From: Clostridia bacterium
Lineage (GTDB): Bacteria; Bacillota; Clostridia; Oscillospirales; Acutalibacteraceae
NCBI GenBank assembly: GCA_017428625.1
Contig: JAFRQM010000010.1
Span: forward strand, 1-46,919
Direction of reading: 5' to 3'
Length of the DNA stretch: 46,919 bases
Shown: in pieces, positions 16,202-23,877 of the stretch
How positions within the stretch are numbered: position 1 is the stretch's first letter
How the letters are laid out: every line of letters starts with the position of its first letter
The notes under the pieces: generated by a model
Databases searched by the model: none
Told to the model about the DNA's origin: nothing
What the model saw: only the letters and a program-made list of their open reading frames with translations
Position numbers and translations under genes: made by a program

Positions 16202-18877
16202 TTATTGAGCCTCTGCTTTCAACACCCCTTCTTTTACGGTGCCGTCGAGCGTTATTTCAACGGCGCCCGCCGTGCGTTTAATGAAAGGGAGGGGGCTGCC
16301 GTCAAGGGTGACGGAGGGGTTTTCGCACTCTTTAAGGGTGATGATAATTGTATATCTGTCATTTTTGCCGTAATACCGGAATTTGACTTCGGCTGAGTTT
16401 TCATCCGCTTTGCGGTAATCGGTCCAGACATCAAAACCGGTTGTAACCGAGCCGGGCTTATAGTAGGCGTCAGCCCAGATGCAGACGGGGGCGGAGAGGC
16501 CGCCGAAGTTGTGGAACCAGCCGCCGCGCTTTGTTTTTATGCCGAAGCATTCATAGGTGTAATATGAAAAATCGGTTTCGTTTTTCCAGATTCCGAGCGC
16601 TTTGTCCGCGATTTCAAACGCGAAATCGTTTTCGCCGTAATCGAGCATTGTCTTCCAGAAAAACCACTGGTGGCTCATCCAGACGTTGCCGTTCCAGTAG
16701 CCGTCGTCGAAGTAGTATGAAGCAGTCATATCAACAGCGCTCAGGCCCGACTGCGAGTTTATCTCGGCGGGGTTTTTAAGGTGGGCGATAAGCCTTTTCG
16801 CGCGTTCTTTGTCAACCGCGCCGGCGACGAGCGGGTAAAGCCCGTCGAAGCCCTTGTTGAAGTTTTCGCCCCGCGCCGTTGTCATAAGATAAGGTTTGCC
16901 GCCTTTGTCATAGACGGTGTAGCCGAAAAAACCGCTCTCCTCATCCCACGCGAGGGAGTTGAGCGCCGTTTCGCTCTCTTCAATGTCGCGCTCATAAACG
17001 GCGGCGTCATCCGTTTTGCCGAGGTAAAGGGCGACGGCTCTCATTATTTTGCCGGCTCTTATCACCTGCGAGGTGGTAAGGCAGGGGCAGGAGTAACCTT
17101 CGGCTTTGCGGTTTATCATTTCAACCTGGGCGGGGTAGTCGTCCATACCCGAGCAGGAATACCAGTAGTCGTAAGCGGTAAGCAGACCGTTGCCGAATTT
17201 CGCGAAAGTTGAGCCCGCCCTTCTGCCGCGCAGAAACTCATAATAGATTTTCATTTTGGGATACAGGCAGTCGAGTTCGTGCTTGTCGGCGGTTCTGCCG
17301 AGCAGTTCGTAATATTCCGCGAACTGTGTGGGCACAAGCGAGCCGTGAAGCAGGAAGGTGAAATCTTTGTTGTTTTCATCGCACAGGTAGGTGTCAAGCA
17401 CATAGCGGCACAGCGAGGGCGAAAACTCGAGCAGACCCAGACCGATAAAGCCGCTGTCCCACGTGTAGAAGGAATCCCAGCGTTTGCCGGGCGTGTGGTG
17501 AACAACGTTTTCGCCCCTGCGGTAAACGGGATAAACCGCGTTTGTAAGCAGGGTGGATTTCATAATGTTTATGCTCAGAGCGTATTTTTCGCCGTCTGAA
17601 TTGAATTTTACCCTCCCGGCGCGGCTTTTGGCGTTAAGATATATTTCTTCATACTCTTCATCGGAAAGCGGTGAGAAACCGCCGTTTGCGACAACGGCGT
17701 ATTCAATATGCCTTTCGCCCGGCTCAATGAAAACGGCTTTGATAAGGGGGTTTACAAAAAAGCCCTCGTCGCTCTTTTTTGCTTTGAACGAGCGAGAAAA
17801 TGTTTCGCGCAGGCAGTCATAGGTGGGGTCGCCGTTTGAAAGGCGGTTTATAAGCGCGTCTTCAAGGCAGCCGCTGTCAAGCGTGCGAAGGCGTGTGCTT
17901 TTGCTGTGGGTGATGACGGTGTAACGGCAGTTTTCATAACCGTAATCGAGGTTGAGCGTAAGCCCTCTGCCGTTTTCGGCTTTTTTAATATCGGGAACAT
18001 AATTGTATTTTTCTGTTTTTACCGAAACGGTTTCTCCGCTCTCGACAACAGCGAGAAAATCAAATTCAACGCCCGCCGCGCCTTTGCTCTCAAACACAGG
18101 GTTTTCGGAGAAAGGCAGATAAGCGAAGGTGAGTTCTTCGCTGTGGGGAAGGGTGATTGTTTCGCCGTTCAAGTCAAAAACGCCGTCACCCTGCGTTACG
18201 GTGCGGTATCTCAGCGCAAGCATGGGGCTTTGGAAGCCCTGAGCCGTAAGGGAGAAAGCAACCCTGTCGCCCTTTTCGCAGCCGAAGGGTTTAAGGTTGA
18301 GAAAATGCACATGCGCGCGGTCGCACCTGTCGCCCAGACCGCAGCCGAGATAAAAACCGCTGTCGCGGAACATCCCCTTGAACATTCCGTCGGGGTTTTC
18401 GCCGTCCCACGGGCGGGGCACGGCATAGGTGTATTCCTCATAATCATTTGCGTTTTTAAGAACGCTCTTTTGGGGCAGAACGGGCTCAACCCTGTCATAA
18501 AACGGCAGTTCGAGCGAGGCGAAATAATTGACAATGCAGTTTTGTGAAAGCTCTGTGTTGTTGACGATTTCGCACCGGGCGAGATAAGCGTTTTCGTTTA
18601 TTTTTGAGAACGAAACATCCGCATAGACCCTGTCTTTCCACATAAGTTCGCCGCGGTAGGCGTAATATGTGTAATCCGGGCTGCACTCCCAGAGGTGATA
18701 AGCGCTCGGCACCGTAACATTGGGCACGGGCGTCGCGGAATTCCACAGCGTGGGGTGAACGGTGAAATCGAAGCGCCCGCCCTCCGCTCTGAGAGCGGGA
18801 ACGATGTGCGAGAGCCCGAAATATTTTTTGGAATAGGGCCCCCATAAGGGCATTTTTACGGTTTCGCTCATAGTCAT
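16202..18877 (-). CDS. GH63/MGH1-like glycoside hydrolase, cytoplasmic
   Basis: The product is about 890 residues. ATG 18877 is three bases after AAAGGA, while ATG 18871 has better spacing and may be the true start. The N-terminal half is a beta-sandwich-like region. The C-terminal half is an (alpha/alpha)6 domain with WDSFYTWDSGFIGLG, DGYWNGNVWMSHQWF and YECFG, which are hallmarks of GH63, GH37 and mannosylglycerate-hydrolase-like enzymes. A short beta C-terminal piece follows. No signal peptide, so it acts on imported oligosaccharides. The upstream neighbour is a GH43-like propeller protein, 12 bases away. Substrate cannot be read. Confidence 0.8.
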   Translation of the reverse strand: MTMSETVKMPLWGPYSKKYFGLSHIVPALRAEGGRFDFTVHPTLWNSATPVPNVTVPSAYHLWECSPDYTYYAYRGELMWKDRVYADVSFSKINENAYLARCEIVNNTELSQNCIVNYFASLELPFYDRVEPVLPQKSVLKNANDYEEYTYAVPRPWDGENPDGMFKGMFRDSGFYLGCGLGDRCDRAHVHFLNLKPFGCEKGDRVAFSLTAQGFQSPMLALRYRTVTQGDGVFDLNGETITLPHSEELTFAYLPFSENPVFESKGAAGVEFDFLAVVESGETVSVKTEKYNYVPDIKKAENGRGLTLNLDYGYENCRYTVITHSKSTRLRTLDSGCLEDALINRLSNGDPTYDCLRETFSRSFKAKKSDEGFFVNPLIKAVFIEPGERHIEYAVVANGGFSPLSDEEYEEIYLNAKSRAGRVKFNSDGEKYALSINIMKSTLLTNAVYPVYRRGENVVHHTPGKRWDSFYTWDSGFIGLGLLEFSPSLCRYVLDTYLCDENNKDFTFLLHGSLVPTQFAEYYELLGRTADKHELDCLYPKMKIYYEFLRGRRAGSTFAKFGNGLLTAYDYWYSCSGMDDYPAQVEMINRKAEGYSCPCLTTSQVIRAGKIMRAVALYLGKTDDAAVYERDIEESETALNSLAWDEESGFFGYTVYDKGGKPYLMTTARGENFNKGFDGLYPLVAGAVDKERAKRLIAHLKNPAEINSQSGLSAVDMTASYYFDDGYWNGNVWMSHQWFFWKTMLDYGENDFAFEIADKALGIWKNETDFSYYTYECFGIKTKRGGWFHNFGGLSAPVCIWADAYYKPGSVTTGFDVWTDYRKADENSAEVKFRYYGKNDRYTIIITLKECENPSVTLDGSPLPFIKRTAGAVEITLDGTVKEGVLKAEAQ

Positions 18878-18889
18878 AAATCCTTTCGG

Positions 18890-19855
18890 TTAAATTTGCG
18901 CCGCCGCCATGCCTATGCACTCGCGGCCTTTGAGCATATCCGCCGTGTCGCGGGCGTTGAAATAAAGGCGCAGTTCATTGCCGCACACAACAAGGTGGCT
19001 TGCGTAAACATATTGGTTCATCCATTTTGCTTTTCCCGGCTCAAGCAGAACTTTTTCAAAGCGGAAATTTTTCGCGTCGTCCGATACAAGCAGAAGAATT
19101 GCCGAGCGGCTGCGCCCATCTTTTTTGCATATTCCGTTCTGTATGCCGATATAGCCGTCGTTAAGGCGGTAAACTTTGAGGCAGCCGCAGCAGAGATTGA
19201 AATACTCGCTGTTTTTATCGGGCGAGAGAACGGGTTTTTGCGCCTTGACATAGCCCGATGTTATATTTTCGCTTTCGGCGTAAGTGATATAAGTCGGCTC
19301 GCAGAAGCCGCAGTCTTCAATAAAAGTCAGCCCGCAGGAGTAATAAAGGCGGTTTATGCCGTTTTCACGAAGCAGAAACGGGTTTGAGATTGAAACGCCG
19401 CGGTTGTTTTTTTCGATTGCCTGCGAGTGCGCTATAACCGTTTCGCATTTTGACCAGTTCACAAGGTCGGCGCTTGTTCGCACGGCGATTTCGGAGCGCC
19501 ATTTCGCGAGGTTCGCAAGGGTCATGGCGTTTGCGGCAAGCGGGCGGGTGCGCTCATAAAAAAGGTAATACCTGCCGTCAATAAAGTTTATGTCGGGGCG
19601 CATGGCGCGCGAGGTTACCTTTTGCGTTTTTTCAAATTTTATTCCGTCGGGAGAGGAAAACTGGTAAACGCCGAATTGCGTGTGGCAGAAAAGGCGCCAA
19701 CTGCCGTCGGGCGTTAAGTCGGGAGTGAGAAGGGAAGGGTCCGCCGCCGCGAGAGCGCCGCCGAAGGGTTTTATCAGCGGACAGCGTTCATCCACACGGA
19801 ACAGCGCCCCCGTTACCTGCGAAATATTCAGGTTTTCAAGTTTTACCGTTTGCAT
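18890..19855 (-). CDS. GH43/GH32-like five-bladed beta-propeller protein
   Basis: The 321-residue product shows propeller repeats with the usual phrases ADPSLLTPD, SWRLFCHTQ, MRPDINFIDGRYYLFYE and VSISNPFLL. These match glycosidases of the GH43/GH32/GH117/GH130 fold, and the first-blade Asp of ADPS is the typical catalytic base position. No signal peptide is present. GGGGAG stands before the ATG. It sits between a small unknown gene and the GH63-like gene and is probably co-transcribed with both. Family within this fold is uncertain. Confidence 0.72.
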   Translation of the reverse strand: MQTVKLENLNISQVTGALFRVDERCPLIKPFGGALAAADPSLLTPDLTPDGSWRLFCHTQFGVYQFSSPDGIKFEKTQKVTSRAMRPDINFIDGRYYLFYERTRPLAANAMTLANLAKWRSEIAVRTSADLVNWSKCETVIAHSQAIEKNNRGVSISNPFLLRENGINRLYYSCGLTFIEDCGFCEPTYITYAESENITSGYVKAQKPVLSPDKNSEYFNLCCGCLKVYRLNDGYIGIQNGICKKDGRSRSAILLLVSDDAKNFRFEKVLLEPGKAKWMNQYVYASHLVVCGNELRLYFNARDTADMLKGRECIGMAAAQI

Positions 19856-19897
19856 AATTCACTCCCCGTTATAACCGGCATTGCGCCGTAAAACACA

Positions 19898-20218
19898 TTA
19901 CAGCGACTCGTTGACATAATAAGTTCTGACCTGATTTACGGTAATGAGAACGGACTCCTGATGAAAAAAGGCGCAGAGGTCTTTCGCGATTTCATTAACC
20001 GTTTTTTCGGGAGCGCCGAGAAGCGAGAGAACAAGCGAGGTCTCCTGAGTGTAGGCGCCGTCTTCGTGAATATAACCGCCCTGCTCGACCGAGAACGAAA
20101 ACGCCACGCGGTAACTGCGGCAGACGCCTTTGAGAATATTGATATATTTTTCGGTTTCGAATATCTGAGTCATGGTTTCGGAGTCATTGAGACCCACATA
20201 AATTTTAGTTTCCGTCAT
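19898..20218 (-). CDS. Small conserved-looking cytoplasmic protein of unknown function
   Basis: The 106-residue product has alternating strands and helices (KIYVGLND, SVEQGGYIHEDGAYTQETSLVLSLLG) like a ferredoxin-type alpha/beta sandwich. DUF3574-type proteins look somewhat similar, but I do not claim membership. GAGGGG precedes the ATG. It is the second gene of the operon, 26 bases after the GH42-like gene and 42 bases before the GH43-like gene. No function can be assigned. Confidence 0.6.
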   Translation of the reverse strand: MTETKIYVGLNDSETMTQIFETEKYINILKGVCRSYRVAFSFSVEQGGYIHEDGAYTQETSLVLSLLGAPEKTVNEIAKDLCAFFHQESVLITVNQVRTYYVNESL

Positions 20219-20244
20219 AACAATCCCCTCTGCCGTAAACGGAG

Positions 20245-22149
20245 TTATTTCTTCAATTCAAAAATCAGCGTTTCGTTTTCTTTCATCGTTACGGTGATAA
20301 CGCCGCCTTTTCCGCTTGTTCCGTTTGTTGTGAGCAGTTCGCGGTATGAATAATCGCCGTTAAGCGTTATTTTCTTTTCACCCGCCGTGACGCTGTGAAT
20401 TACCGCGTAGTTTTCGTTTACATAAACGATGTCGTCGCTCCGGCAGTAAATGTGAACGCCCCGCGATTCATAAAACGCCCGGAGTTCCGCGGTTGAAAAC
20501 TCCGTTTTGAGTTTTGAGGCCGAAATGTATTTTATGCCGTCTTTTTTGCACAGGGCAAGCGCTTTTTGCATATATTCCGTTTTGAGTTCCGAGAGAAAAA
20601 TTATTGCCTTGCAGTTTTTGTAAACCGCCTCAAAATCGCTTATATCGTAGCAGTTGTAAGGCGCGCCCGCCCTGCCGAGTTCGCGCCTTCTGTCAAAAGC
20701 GGCGTTGCGCAGACCGCATTCTGTCATATATTTGTAAGCGCTCTCGTCAACAAAAACGGCAACTTCGGCAACGCCGGAGCGGTTGTTTTTCGCGAGTGAC
20801 GATGTGTAAATCTCTGTGAACTCTTTCATTTCGGAAAGGATGTCGGGGTCGTTATACCAGCCGCCCCACATATCGAACCACCAGAAGCCGTTGCCCGTTA
20901 CAAGCTGCCTGCCGAAGGATTTGCGTATTGCGGCAATACTTTGTTCTTTATTTTCAAGCGGATGCCAGACGGGCGCGTTCATATTGCCGCCGGCGTCATA
21001 TTCGGGAGCGGCGTCCGCGAGCAGTTTTGTAAGGTGCGTGCGTATGTCGCACTCCTGCATACAGAGTTTGCCGTGAAGGCGCACGGAGGCGGCGGGATAC
21101 ATCTCTGACCAGTCTTCGCTGTGCTTTCTTATATCTATGTAGGAATTGGGCGAGCAGATAAAATCAATGTTGGGGCAGTCGAGAATTGTTTTTAAAGCGT
21201 GCGTGCCGTGAAGGGGCGATGTAACCTCGAGCGAATAGCCGTAAAATGTGCCCACAACCACATTGCCGCCAGTCGCTTTTTTGGCAGCGGCGCAGAGATA
21301 ACATATATTGTCGGCGACGGCGTTGCTCGCGAACTCAAGGAAGAGCGCGAGGTGTTCGTTTTTGTGGTAAGGACCCCTGCCTTTGAGAAGCGACAGGTCG
21401 GGCAGACCCTTGTAACCGCAATCCGGGTAGTATTTTTCAAGGTATTCCTCAAACGGCTTTACCGCGTTTGAGCAAAGCCCGGCGTTCATATCGAAATGGA
21501 ACCATTCCTCGGTGTTGCCGCCCGCGATCTGATAGCCCGCGATGTGAGAGGCGTAAGAACTTGCGTTTATGTGTTCTATGACCTCGGTGAGCATACGCCG
21601 CGCCGTTTCGCGGAATTCCCGCGAGTAAAGCGATTCGCGCACGCCCGTGCCGTCAAGGCAGCCGGGGTTTTCTTCAATCCACCACAGAGGCACTGAAACA
21701 TTTACGCGCGGGATGATGTAAGCGTCGGGGCAGGCGGAGAGAATACGGTTTACAGACGAGTCGAGGGTTGAAAAATCGGGCTTGTCTTTGCTGTCGAAAA
21801 TTCCGCCGTGGAAGGGCTTGAAAAGTTCGGTGGCGCTTATCCACCTGCCCGAAAAAAGCACGGGAACGGAGAAAAGACGGCAGCCCGCCCGGGCAAACTC
21901 CTCATAGTTGTTATACTCTTCAAGGTAGGTCATATAAGCCGCCGCGGGGAAAGGTTCGCCGTTTACAAACAGCGCGGGCACTCCGCCGCGGTTGTCAACG
22001 CAGGAGTAAACTCCGCAAAATTTTTCCATATTTCTTTCCTCTTTCGCGTAATCCGCCCTGAACTCAGCCGTTTTTGCGGGAACATAAAAATTGAAAAACC
22101 CGCTTATTACGGTAATCAGAGCCAGATAAAAACTTATTATTCGCGACAT
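20245..22149 (-). CDS. GH42-like TIM-barrel glycosidase with N-terminal membrane anchor
   Basis: The 634-residue product begins with a hydrophobic signal or anchor (residues 3-24). A TIM barrel follows, with candidate acid/base Glu in AGGNTEEWFHFD and candidate nucleophile Glu in MQECDIRTH, placed as in beta-galactosidase-like GH42 enzymes. A Rossmann-like middle domain (AVFVDESAYKY, KAIIFLSE) fits the GH42 trimerisation domain. A small C-terminal beta domain ends the protein. GGAGGG precedes the ATG and a promoter lies at 22216-22244. As first gene of the run it suggests an outer enzyme that feeds the cytoplasmic ones. Confidence 0.72.
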   Translation of the reverse strand: MSRIISFYLALITVISGFFNFYVPAKTAEFRADYAKEERNMEKFCGVYSCVDNRGGVPALFVNGEPFPAAAYMTYLEEYNNYEEFARAGCRLFSVPVLFSGRWISATELFKPFHGGIFDSKDKPDFSTLDSSVNRILSACPDAYIIPRVNVSVPLWWIEENPGCLDGTGVRESLYSREFRETARRMLTEVIEHINASSYASHIAGYQIAGGNTEEWFHFDMNAGLCSNAVKPFEEYLEKYYPDCGYKGLPDLSLLKGRGPYHKNEHLALFLEFASNAVADNICYLCAAAKKATGGNVVVGTFYGYSLEVTSPLHGTHALKTILDCPNIDFICSPNSYIDIRKHSEDWSEMYPAASVRLHGKLCMQECDIRTHLTKLLADAAPEYDAGGNMNAPVWHPLENKEQSIAAIRKSFGRQLVTGNGFWWFDMWGGWYNDPDILSEMKEFTEIYTSSLAKNNRSGVAEVAVFVDESAYKYMTECGLRNAAFDRRRELGRAGAPYNCYDISDFEAVYKNCKAIIFLSELKTEYMQKALALCKKDGIKYISASKLKTEFSTAELRAFYESRGVHIYCRSDDIVYVNENYAVIHSVTAGEKKITLNGDYSYRELLTTNGTSGKGGVITVTMKENETLIFELKK

Positions 22150-22215
22150 ACCGCCCTCCGCTCTCCGGCAAGCCCGGCACAGTTATATAAATTATTCAAT
22201 ATACTTCCATTCTAC

Positions 22216-22244
22216 ATTATTTATTATAAAAAGATTTTTGTCAA
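22216..22244 (-). promoter_or_regulatory. Promoter of the GH42-to-MoxR gene run
   Basis: On the minus strand TTGACA (22244-22239), a 17-base spacer and AATAAT (22221-22216) lie about 65 bases before the GH42-like start codon. Confidence 0.7.
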
Positions 22245-22253
22245 CAGAAAAAG

Positions 22254-22282
22254 CTCCGCCGCGGCAAAACGCCGCGGCGGAG
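22254..22282 (-). terminator. GC-rich hairpin, probable minus-strand terminator
   Basis: A perfect 12-pair stem CTCCGCCGCGGC/GCCGCGGCGGAG with loop AAAAC is followed on the minus strand by GCTTTTT. It lies just upstream of the GH42 promoter and would block read-through from the right. On the plus strand it falls in the 5' leader of the small ORF at 22299, where it has no T-run. Confidence 0.6.
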
Positions 22283-22298
22283 GAAAGGAGAAAAAGTT

Positions 22299-22409
22299 AT
22301 GAGAAAGAGAGAAAAAAGTTGTTTTCGGTTTTGTGTTTTGCGGATGCCCGGGGAGAAACGGGGAAAGAAAGATAAGACCGTTCCCCCCGCGCCCTGCAAA
22401 TATATATGA
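22299..22409 (+). CDS. Candidate small basic protein, 36 residues
   Basis: AAAGGAG lies eight bases before ATG 22299. The frame encodes MRKREKSCFRFCVLRMPG and continues Lys/Arg-rich to CKYI, with three cysteines and no hydrophobic span. A terminator-like hairpin follows at 22516-22554. The signals before and after suggest a short transcription unit. Codon use is not informative at this length. It could also be an untranslated RNA or chance. Confidence 0.3.
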   Translation: MRKREKSCFRFCVLRMPGEKRGKKDKTVPPAPCKYI

Positions 22410-22515
22410 AAGAGAGTGGTATGGGCTGTTTTTCTTTTCGCCGTTATTTTAACCGTTACGGTGTCCGTTTGTCGGGACAGATACGGCGTTTTTTCGCGCT
22501 TTTTCATCTTTTTTA

Positions 22516-22554
22516 AAAAAAACCGCCACCTGTTGATTTTTTTGCGGTTTTTTT
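22516..22554 (+). terminator. Terminator-like hairpin overlapping the GDPD promoter
   Basis: The stem AAAAAAACCGC/GCGGTTTTTTT (11 pairs, 17-base loop) ends in T residues on the plus strand. Its loop contains the -35 box of the next promoter. Confidence 0.55.
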
Positions 22555-22561
22555 ATAGAAT
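22533..22561 (+). promoter_or_regulatory. Promoter of the GDPD gene
   Basis: TTGATT (22533-22538), a 17-base spacer and TAGAAT (22556-22561) precede the start codon by 32 bases. Confidence 0.65.
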
Positions 22562-22593
22562 AGTGAGTAGATTATAAAAACGGAGGAGATAAT

Positions 22594-23589
22594 ATGCATC
22601 TGCACGGTATCGGAATAATTCTGCTCACACTGCTTGTTTTTATTTTGCTTTGCGTAATTGTTTTTATTGTTTGGCCGATTGTCGCGGGGCTTTTCATCCC
22701 GAAAAAACTGCGCGGCGAATATAAAAACGAAGGCGCGATTTTCGCCGACGGCAGGGCGCAGATAGGCGCGCACAGGGCGGGAGCGGGCATTGCCCCCGAG
22801 AACACGCCCATGGCGTTTGACATTTGCCTGAACACAACCGAATTTGAGGTGCAGGAACTTGAGTTTGACCTGCATCGCACAAAAGACGGAAAGTTGATAA
22901 TTCTTCACGACGGCACGCTTGACCGCACAACAGACGCCGTTGAGAAATACGGCAGAAAAGGCATAACCCCCGCCGATCTCACCTATGATGAAATCCGTGA
23001 GCTCAATCCGGGTGAAAACTTTGTGAACGACAAGGGTGAAATGCCGTTCAAAGGTCTGCGCGGCGCAAATATTCCCGACAGCCTGCGCGTGCCCCTGCTT
23101 GAGGAAATCATTGACAAAATCGAGGCGCGCGGCGAATATCTTTACAGCATAGATATAAAAGACAAGGGCGAACGGGGAAGAAAAGCCGCAGACGAGCTTA
23201 TTGAACTCATCAACCGCAAGGGCATTGCCGACAGGGTTATTGTCGCCACTTTCAACAACGACATTACGAAATATCTCACAAACAAACACCCCGGCGTTCA
23301 GCGTTCAATCGGTGTGTTTGAAGGGCTGCTTTTTTATTTCTGCTACGCCTTCAATTTCAACCTGCAGAAAGAGGAACTCGGCTTCAAGGCGGTGCAGATT
23401 CCCGCAAACCAGTTCAAAATTCTGCGCCCCGGCACAGAGCGTTTTGTGCGCTACTGCCACAAGCACGGCATAGCTGTTCAATACTGGACAATTGACGACC
23501 CCAAAGAGATAAAACGCCTGAGCGGCATCGGCGCCGACTGCATTATCACAAATGTGCCGGATAAGATGTATAAACTGCTTTATAAATAA
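22594..23589 (+). CDS. Membrane-anchored glycerophosphodiester phosphodiesterase
   Basis: The 331-residue product has one N-terminal membrane segment (residues 5-34) and then a GDPD TIM-barrel domain. Conserved residues are His60-Arg61, the PENT motif with Glu69, Glu90 and Asp92 (ELEFDLHRTKDG), and His105-Asp106. C-terminal WTIDDP and GADCIITNVPD are typical of the family. It hydrolyses glycerophosphodiesters, from phospholipid or teichoic-acid turnover, to glycerol-3-phosphate and an alcohol. The catalytic domain may face outside. GGAGGAG precedes the ATG. It stands alone between its own promoter and terminator. Confidence 0.93.
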   Translation: MHLHGIGIILLTLLVFILLCVIVFIVWPIVAGLFIPKKLRGEYKNEGAIFADGRAQIGAHRAGAGIAPENTPMAFDICLNTTEFEVQELEFDLHRTKDGKLIILHDGTLDRTTDAVEKYGRKGITPADLTYDEIRELNPGENFVNDKGEMPFKGLRGANIPDSLRVPLLEEIIDKIEARGEYLYSIDIKDKGERGRKAADELIELINRKGIADRVIVATFNNDITKYLTNKHPGVQRSIGVFEGLLFYFCYAFNFNLQKEELGFKAVQIPANQFKILRPGTERFVRYCHKHGIAVQYWTIDDPKEIKRLSGIGADCIITNVPDKMYKLLYK

Positions 23590-23594
23590 ACAGG

Positions 23595-23623
23595 AACTCC
23601 CGCCCGGAAGGGCGGGAGTTTTG
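23595..23623 (+). terminator. Terminator of the GDPD gene
   Basis: Stem AACTCCCGCCC/GGGCGGGAGTT with loop GGAA, then TT. Confidence 0.85.
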
Positions 23624-23659
23624 GTTAGGAGGCAGATTGAATTGCGATAAGATTCGGAA

Positions 23660-23840
23660 ACGGTTGCAGGGAACGCATATATGCGTTCCGATGAGTTTGA
23701 GATATATTACGATTTTTGCGGGCGATTGATAGTCGCCCCTACTTTCCGGACGCCGGATTTCAGACGGTGGATGTCAGATGACGGCACGGATGTATCCGTG
23801 CCCTACGGGTTGGATGTTGGATATTGGATGTAGGTCAATA
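23660..23840. repeat. Intergenic mosaic repeat island 4 with two palindrome variants
   Basis: Variants ggaacgcatatatgcgttcc (23670-23689) and ggcacggatgtatccgtgcc (23783-23802) both keep a perfect stem although the arms differ. A GGGCGATTGATAGTCGCCCC hairpin lies near 23720, and GGAT tracts lie near 23763 and 23809-23830. No gene is seen. Confidence 0.8.
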
Positions 23841-23877
23841 TCCGTGCGCTTTTATAATTTGCTTTTACAGTTTATTC

